Of a stretch of DNA of 38,409 nt, positions 33,444 to 38,409 are shown piece by piece (positions within the stretch are counted from its first letter, which is position 1; every line of letters starts with the position of its first letter). The position numbers were made by a program, and so were the translations under genes. This DNA is from Paracoccaceae bacterium (lineage in GTDB: Bacteria > Pseudomonadota > Alphaproteobacteria > Rhodobacterales > Rhodobacteraceae), in NCBI GenBank assembly GCA_015487165.1, contig WFQE01000034.1:1-38409 (forward strand). The letters are read 5' to 3'. The notes under the pieces are model-generated. The model was not told the origin of the DNA and searched no databases. It saw only the letters and a list, made by a program, of their open reading frames with translations.

Positions 33444-33626
33444 TCAGTGACAGGCAAAGCCGATGGAGTGGCGAACGTCATGGGCGCTGTCATGCAGCAC
33501 GGGGACGTGGGCAAAGCCGGTGATGAAAACCAGGCCCAACCCCATGAAGGCCACAAGGGCGATGGTCAGAAGATCGGTGTTCGAGGCGGTCTGTGCCCGC
33601 GTCGTCGTATTTGTTGTCGTGTTCAT
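33444..33626 (-). CDS. cbtB: Predicted cobalt transporter subunit CbtB
   Basis: 60 residues with one membrane helix (about 19-40) and the diagnostic His-rich end VPVLHDSAHDVRHSIGFACH (positions 41-60), whose His residues would bind cobalt. The start at 33626 has AAGGA six bases upstream. The open frame extends 87 codons further, but those overlap the B12 riboswitch and are not coding. First gene of the riboswitch-controlled cob operon; a small hairpin (33640-33655) directly upstream could mask or expose its ribosome site. Confidence 0.93.
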   Translation of the reverse strand: MNTTTNTTTRAQTASNTDLLTIALVAFMGLGLVFITGFAHVPVLHDSAHDVRHSIGFACH

Positions 33627-33639
33627 TGTGCTTCCTTTC

Positions 33640-33655
33640 CCGTCACACCCGACGG
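33640..33655 (-). promoter_or_regulatory. Hairpin next to the cbtB ribosome site
   Basis: Read leftward, CCGTC-GGGTGT-GACGG forms a 5-bp stem directly before GAAAGGAAG, the cbtB Shine-Dalgarno. Its place between riboswitch and start codon suggests part of the expression platform, acting on translation; no terminator was seen there. Confidence 0.45.
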
Positions 33656-33663
33656 ATATTGGG

Positions 33664-33874
33664 TTTTGCGTTGCGCAGGGCTGGTCTCCTGGCTTGCGGG
33701 TCGTTGCGCTTCGCCGCCTTCCCGGGTCGGTTGGCCCAGTGGCATATTGGCGGGCGCTCTCCGCATACAGTCGCGGGGGCGGCTGCGGCTTTGGGCCCCT
33801 CTTTGGGTCATCCCCTACCGCATTCCCATTTGATCCCCGGCCGCTTGGCGGCTGATGGGGAACCTTGCGCATTC
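33664..33874 (-). promoter_or_regulatory. Cobalamin (B12) riboswitch
   Basis: All conserved blocks of the class are present in order on the minus strand: GGGAATGCGGT (33827-33817), GCCGCCCCCGCGACTGT (about 33783-33767), the B12 box GCCACTG (33743-33737), CCCGGGAAGGC (about 33724-33714), and AGCCAGGAGACC (33694-33683) closing toward GCGCAAC, which can pair with the 5' GCGC (about 33872-33869) as P1. It controls the cbtB-cbtA-cobW-GNAT-cobN operon: bound adenosylcobalamin should reduce expression. Outer limits are approximate. Confidence 0.93.
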
Positions 33875-34016
33875 TTATTGGCAGCAAACAGGCCGTCCGG
33901 TCAAGGCATCATGCGACCCCGGCGCACGCGATTGCGACGTTGCGTGCCGGGGGTGGCGGAGCGGCGAAAAAGGGGGCAGTGTCCTGATCGAACCCTTTCA
34001 AGGCGGCTGTAACATC

Positions 34017-34901
34017 GTGACCAGGCTTTCCGACAACATGCGCGGCGCGCTGCTGATGATGCTGACAATGGCCGCCTATACATTCAATGACGCCTGCATC
34101 AAGTCGGTCGCAAATGATCTGCCGCTGTTTCAGGCGGTATTCCTGCGGGGGGTGATGACGTCGGCCATGCTGGCGGGATTTGCGCTGTGGCGGGGCGAGT
34201 TGCGACTATATATACCCCGCGGCGATCGACTGACCCTGTTCTTGCGCCTGGCCGGCGAGGTCGGGGCGACGATCTTTTTTCTTCAGGCGCTGTTCAACAT
34301 GCCGATTGCAAATGTGACGGCGGTCATGCAGTCGCTTCCCCTGGCCATAACCCTGGCGGGTGCGGTGTTTCTTGGCGAAAGGGTTGGCTGGCGGCGCTAT
34401 GGGGCGATTGCCATCGGTTTTGCCGGCGTCATGCTGATCGTGCGCCCCGGTGCGGACGGGTTTGACGTCTATTCCCTGTCGGCACTGGTTGCGGTGGGTT
34501 TTGTCGTTTTGCGCGATCTGACCACCCGGCGGCTGAGCGGGCACATGCCTTCGATGACGGTGGCGCTGATGACGGCGCTGTCCATCACCGCGCTGGGGGC
34601 GGTTGGATCGCTTTACGGGGGGTGGCAGCCGGTATCGGGCCGCTCGATCGGCCTATTGGCGCTGGCGGCTGTTTTCATCTTTGCCGGATATCTTTTCAGC
34701 GTGATGGTGATGCGTGTGGGCGAGATCTCGTTCACGGCGCCGTTTCGCTATACCGGGCTGGTCTGGGCAATCCTGCTGGGAATCGTGGTGTTCGGCGAAA
34801 TCCCCGACACACTGATGCTGGTGGGCAGTTTTGTCGTGGTCGGGATGGGAATCTATACCTTTTATCGCGAACGCCGCCTTTCTCGGGCCACAGGGGGCTG
34901 A
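34017..34901 (+). CDS. DMT-superfamily transporter (EamA, two repeats)
   Basis: 294 residues with about ten membrane helices. First repeat ends GERVGWRRYGAIAIGFAGVM, second has GYLFSVMVMRVGEISFTAPFRY and ends VGSFVVVGMGIYTFYRERR. The N-terminus MTRLSDNMRGALLMMLTMAA (GTG start at 34017) is the form usual in Rhodobacteraceae relatives (xxLSDNMRGAL); ATG at 34038 is the alternative, and the frame open from 33855 overlaps the riboswitch region. Substrate not known. It is divergent from the cobalamin operon and read in the same direction as the str operon, whose promoter begins 26 bases after its stop. Confidence 0.9.
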   Translation: MTRLSDNMRGALLMMLTMAAYTFNDACIKSVANDLPLFQAVFLRGVMTSAMLAGFALWRGELRLYIPRGDRLTLFLRLAGEVGATIFFLQALFNMPIANVTAVMQSLPLAITLAGAVFLGERVGWRRYGAIAIGFAGVMLIVRPGADGFDVYSLSALVAVGFVVLRDLTTRRLSGHMPSMTVALMTALSITALGAVGSLYGGWQPVSGRSIGLLALAAVFIFAGYLFSVMVMRVGEISFTAPFRYTGLVWAILLGIVVFGEIPDTLMLVGSFVVVGMGIYTFYRERRLSRATGG

Positions 34902-34927
34902 ATCCGCCAAACACGGCGTCGCACCTG

Positions 34928-34956
34928 TTGACAAGACTCGCGACTCCCCATATACG
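34928..34956 (+). promoter_or_regulatory. Promoter of the str operon
   Basis: Perfect -35 TTGACA (34928-34933), a 17-base spacer and -10 TATACG (34951-34956). It is the best sigma-70-like promoter in the window, as expected for ribosomal protein genes. Predicted start near 34963. Confidence 0.8.
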
Positions 34957-35158
34957 CGCGTCACTTGCCGGAAGGAATCCATGCTTTCCGCGCATCGAAA
35001 GCCACAATCGGGCGGTCAAGATCCTGGTGCCTGGCACCACGATCCTCTGGAATTCCACCGCGGCGATTCCCGTAACAGGGGACGCTGGCGGTTTTGGTGT
35101 GTTGCCAGCCGGCGGCGCGCCAGTTCGAGTTTGAAACGGGTAGAACGGGGTAAGCCGA
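34957..35158 (+). other. Leader of the str operon transcript
   Basis: About 195 bases of untranslated leader between the promoter and rpsL. GCTGGC (35084-35089) and GCCAGC (35104-35109) form a hairpin about 50 bases before the rpsL start. No conserved gene was seen; several overlapping open frames here run into rpsL in the wrong phase. In E. coli, S7 represses the str operon at the rpsL-rpsG junction, not here. Confidence 0.5.
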
Positions 35159-35530
35159 ATGCCAACGATCCAACAGCTGATCCGCAAGCCGCGGCAGCCG
35201 AAAGTAAGACGCCAGAAGTCCATGCACCTGCAGGCATGTCCGCAGAAGCGTGGCGTCTGCACGCGTGTTTATACGACGACACCGAAAAAGCCGAACTCGG
35301 CCATGCGGAAGGTTGCCAAGGTGCGCCTGACCAATGGTTTCGAGGTGATCAGCTATATCCCCGGTGAAAGCCACAACCTTCAGGAACACAGCGTTGTCCT
35401 GATCCGCGGCGGTCGTGTGAAAGACCTTCCCGGTGTTCGCTATCACGTCCTGCGTGGTGTGCTTGATACCCAGGGTGTCAAGGACCGCCGCCAGCGTCGT
35501 TCGAAATACGGCGCCAAGCGTCCGAAGTAA
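35159..35530 (+). CDS. rpsL: Small ribosomal subunit protein uS12
   Basis: 123 residues. Sits at the decoding centre and affects accuracy. Nearly every conserved segment is visible: [50 protein letters not shown], and the C-terminal [16 protein letters not shown]. Lys43 (in TTPKKPNS) and Lys88 (in GGRVKDLPG), whose changes give streptomycin resistance, are both wild type. First gene of the str operon; its ribosome site is weak (GGGGTAAG). rpsG follows after 12 bases. Confidence 0.99.
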   Translation: MPTIQQLIRKPRQPKVRRQKSMHLQACPQKRGVCTRVYTTTPKKPNSAMRKVAKVRLTNGFEVISYIPGESHNLQEHSVVLIRGGRVKDLPGVRYHVLRGVLDTQGVKDRRQRRSKYGAKRPK

Positions 35531-36013
<483 letters not shown>

Positions 36014-36034
36014 AATCTTAAAGGCGACAAGCAG

Positions 36035-38152
36035 ATGGCACGCGAATATCCCCTCGAGCGATACCGGAATTTCGGGATCATGGCGCATATCGATGCAGGC
36101 AAGACCACCTGCACCGAGCGTATCCTTTATTATACCGGCAAATCCCACAACATCGGCGAAGTTCATGACGGCGCCGCCACCATGGACTGGATGGAGCAGG
36201 AGCAGGAGCGTGGCATCACCATCACCTCGGCTGCGACCACCACCTTCTGGGAGCGCACCGATGATGGCAAGACTGCCCAGACGCCCAAGCATCGCCTGAA
36301 TATCATCGACACCCCCGGCCACGTCGATTTCACCATCGAGGTCGAGCGCTCGCTTGCCGTGCTCGACGGTGCAGTTGCAGTGCTTGACGCGAATGCCGGT
36401 GTCGAACCCCAGACCGAAACCGTCTGGCGCCAGGCCGACCGCTACAAGGTGCCGCGCATCGTATTCGTCAACAAGATGGACAAGATCGGTGCCGACTTCT
36501 TCAACTGCGTGAAGATGATCAAGGACCGCACCGGTGCCACCCCGGCGCCGATCCAGATTCCGATAGGTGCCGAGACGGAACTCGAAGGCATCGTTGACCT
36601 GATCACCATGAAGGAATGGGTCTGGGCCGGCGAAGACCTTGGCGCAACCTGGGAGCTGCGCGAAGTGCGTGACAGCCTCAAGGAGCTTGCCGAAGAATGG
36701 CGTGCCACGCTTATCGAGACCGCCGTCGAAATGGACGACGAGGCGATGGAAGCCTATCTCGAAGGCGAAGAGCCCGATGTGGATACCCTGCGCAAGCTGA
36801 TCCGCAAGGGCACGCTGGAAATGGCATTCGTTCCGGTTCTGGCCGGCTCGGCCTTCAAGAACAAGGGCGTGCAGCCGCTGCTCAACGCGGTGATCGACTA
36901 TCTGCCCAGCCCGCTTGACGTCGAAGACTACATGGGCTTCGAGCCGGGTGACGAAACCGAAACCCGCAACATCCCGCGCCGCGCGGATGACGACATGCCG
37001 TTCTCGGCGCTGGCGTTCAAGATCATGAACGACCCGTTTGTCGGCACCCTGACGTTCACCCGCATCTATTCGGGCACCCTTAACAAGGGCGACCAGATGC
37101 TGAACGCGACCAAGGGCCGGAAAGAGCGCGTCGGCCGCATGATGATGATGCACTCGAACAACCGCGAGGAAATCACCGAGGCGTTTGCCGGCGACATCAT
37201 CGCGCTTGCGGGCCTCAAGGACACCACAACCGGTGATACGCTGTGTGATCCGCAGCATCCGGTCGTGCTTGAAACCATGACCTTCCCCGATCCCGTGATC
37301 GAGATCGCGGTCGAGCCCAAGACCAAGGCCGACCAGGAAAAGATGGCCGCCGGCCTTGCACGTCTTGCAGCCGAAGACCCGTCTTTCCGCGTCGAAACTG
37401 ATCTGGAATCCGGTCAGACCATCATGAAGGGCATGGGCGAACTTCACCTCGATATCCTGGTGGATCGTCTCAAGCGCGAATTCAAGGTCGAGGCCAATAT
37501 CGGTGCGCCGCAGGTGGCCTATCGTGAAACCATCAGCCACAAGGCCGAAGTGGATTACACCCACAAGAAGCAGACCGGTGGTTCGGGGCAGTTTGCCCGC
37601 GTCAAGATGGAAATCGAGCCGACCGAGCCGGGCGAAGGTTACAGCTTTGAATCGCTGATCGTCGGCGGGGCCATTCCCAAGGAATACATCCCCGGCGTCG
37701 AAAAGGGTATCGCAAGCGTCCTGGACAGCGGTCCGCTGGCGGGCTTCCCGGTGATCGACGTCAAGGTCAAGCTTGTTGACGGCGCCTATCACGACGTTGA
37801 CTCGTCGGTCATGGCCTTTGAAATCGCTGGCCGGATGGCCATGCGCGAAGGTCTGCGCAAGGCGGGGGCCAAGCTGCTTGAACCAATCATGAAGGTCGAG
37901 GTCGTGACGCCCGAGGAATATACGGGCAACATCATCGGCGACCTGACATCCCGCCGTGGCCAGGTTCAGGGGCAAGAGCCCCGTGGCAACGCCATCGCGA
38001 TCGATGCGCATGTGCCGCTGGCCAACATGTTCGGCTATATCAACACCCTGCGTTCGATGTCATCGGGTCGCGCGAACTTCACCATGCAGTTCTCGCATTA
38101 CGAACCGGTGCCGCAGAATATCAGCGAAGAAATCCAGGCCAAATACGGCTGA
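36035..38152 (+). CDS. fusA: Elongation factor G
   Basis: 705 residues, normal length. Drives translocation and, with RRF, ribosome recycling. GTPase motifs: AHIDAGKT (17-24), ERGITITSA (switch I/G2), DTPGHVDFT (G3), NKMDKIGAD (G4), GSAF (G5); domains II-V follow with [24 protein letters not shown] and, near the C-terminus, [17 protein letters not shown] and [11 protein letters not shown]. It is the EF-G1 type with the expected active residues; no fusidic-acid-resistance change can be judged by eye. Spaced 21 bases from rpsG and 61 bases from tuf. Confidence 0.99.
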   Translation: MAREYPLERYRNFGIMAHIDAGKTTCTERILYYTGKSHNIGEVHDGAATMDWMEQEQERGITITSAATTTFWERTDDGKTAQTPKHRLNIIDTPGHVDFTIEVERSLAVLDGAVAVLDANAGVEPQTETVWRQADRYKVPRIVFVNKMDKIGADFFNCVKMIKDRTGATPAPIQIPIGAETELEGIVDLITMKEWVWAGEDLGATWELREVRDSLKELAEEWRATLIETAVEMDDEAMEAYLEGEEPDVDTLRKLIRKGTLEMAFVPVLAGSAFKNKGVQPLLNAVIDYLPSPLDVEDYMGFEPGDETETRNIPRRADDDMPFSALAFKIMNDPFVGTLTFTRIYSGTLNKGDQMLNATKGRKERVGRMMMMHSNNREEITEAFAGDIIALAGLKDTTTGDTLCDPQHPVVLETMTFPDPVIEIAVEPKTKADQEKMAAGLARLAAEDPSFRVETDLESGQTIMKGMGELHLDILVDRLKREFKVEANIGAPQVAYRETISHKAEVDYTHKKQTGGSGQFARVKMEIEPTEPGEGYSFESLIVGGAIPKEYIPGVEKGIASVLDSGPLAGFPVIDVKVKLVDGAYHDVDSSVMAFEIAGRMAMREGLRKAGAKLLEPIMKVEVVTPEEYTGNIIGDLTSRRGQVQGQEPRGNAIAIDAHVPLANMFGYINTLRSMSSGRANFTMQFSHYEPVPQNISEEIQAKYG

Positions 38153-38162
38153 TCGAAATCCT

Positions 38163-38189
38163 GCGTGCCGGCCATGAACACCGGCACGC
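38163..38189 (+). repeat. 9-bp hairpin between fusA and tuf
   Basis: GCGTGCCGG (38163-38171) and CCGGCACGC (38181-38189) are perfect complements around a 9-base loop, 24 bases before the tuf start. No T-run follows, so termination is unlikely; a processing or stabilising element that allows tuf to be made in excess over fusA is a reasonable guess. Confidence 0.65.
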
Positions 38190-38213
38190 GCCAGCAATAC
38201 CAAGGAGGCCATC

Positions 38214-38409
38214 ATGGCAAAGGAAAAGTTTGAACGCACGAAACCGCACGTAAACATCGGCACGATTGGCCATGTTGACCACGGGAAGACGACGCTGACG
38301 GCGGCGATCACGAAGCAGTTTGGCGACTTCAAGGCGTATGACGAGATTGACGGCGCGCCTGAAGAGAAGGCGCGCGGGATCACGATCTCGACGGCGCATG
38401 TCGAATACG
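38214..38409 (+). CDS. tuf: Elongation factor Tu, N-terminal part
   Basis: First 65 codons only; the window ends inside the gene. EF-Tu carries aminoacyl-tRNA to the ribosome with GTP. Visible: [19 protein letters not shown], the P-loop GHVDHGKT (19-26), [13 protein letters not shown] (switch I end). The start is fixed by AAGGAGG just upstream (38202-38208). Many proteobacteria have two tuf genes; whether this is tufA or tufB cannot be judged, but its place after fusA is the usual tufA position. Confidence 0.98.
   Translation, partial: MAKEKFERTKPHVNIGTIGHVDHGKTTLTAAITKQFGDFKAYDEIDGAPEEKARGITISTAHVEY

Noticed and set aside
33627-33887. 87-codon upstream extension of cbtB
   Set aside because: The stretch is the B12 riboswitch; its RNA consensus explains the conservation and the translation is unlike CbtB.

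Overview
The window reads as a chromosomal segment of a GC-rich alphaproteobacterium, most likely Rhodobacteraceae (Roseobacter group). This rests on gene content and order: mutY divergent from DUF721-dsbA, slt divergent from dapA with smpB close by, a CobN-type aerobic cobalamin cluster, the str operon, a TTGAC-N4-GTCAA FnrL-type site, and an intergenic inverted repeat (GAGTATTTG...CAAAGAAGAA) of a kind common in that family. No tRNA, rRNA, CRISPR array, insertion sequence or prophage was seen.

Region by region. (1) 1-966: the 3' end of trmB, converging on a TetR-family repressor. (2) 971-6310: a TetR-controlled five-gene operon: a LolA-like periplasmic protein, two FtsX/LolC-type permeases, a LolD-type ATPase and an outer-membrane beta-barrel. 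Together these could form an envelope-spanning lipid or lipoprotein export route. An 18-bp palindrome sits at its promoter. (3) 6465-10142: a 1225-residue hybrid sensor kinase with a PhnD-like periplasmic domain and five PAS domains, followed by about 600 bp of repeat-containing, relatively AT-rich DNA. (4) 10747-14741: class III CoA-transferase, DsbA-like oxidoreductase, DUF721 protein, then divergent mutY and arfB. (5) 14758-18466: cfa, a regulatory intergenic region, an aromatic/aspartate aminotransferase and 3-mercaptopyruvate sulfurtransferase. (6) 18572-25573: small membrane protein, smpB, a mini ion channel, dapA, slt, a DMT permease, and mnmD divergent from an mnmC2-like oxidase. (7) 25609-33874: a cobalamin cluster read leftward from a B12 riboswitch: cbtB, cbtA, cobW, a GNAT gene, cobN, then cobO and an FMN reductase. 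(8) 34017-38409: a second DMT permease and the str operon (rpsL, rpsG, fusA, start of tuf).

Two short non-coding regions are the most striking. Between cobN and cobO (26921-27204, minus strand) an FnrL-type palindrome stands at exactly class II spacing from a CTATAC -10 element. It is followed by about 235 nt of strongly structured sequence with no convincing ORF, ending in a UUCG-loop terminator. This is a candidate oxygen-responsive small RNA, with two identical UCUCCCUCG segments in predicted loops. Between the aminotransferase gene and cfa (16151-16334, minus strand) an 18-codon ORF with a very strong Shine-Dalgarno is followed by a segment resembling the 3' tail of 16S rRNA. That segment can pair either with the Shine-Dalgarno or within its own hairpin, and an intrinsic terminator follows. 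Both are inferences from base pairing and spacing.
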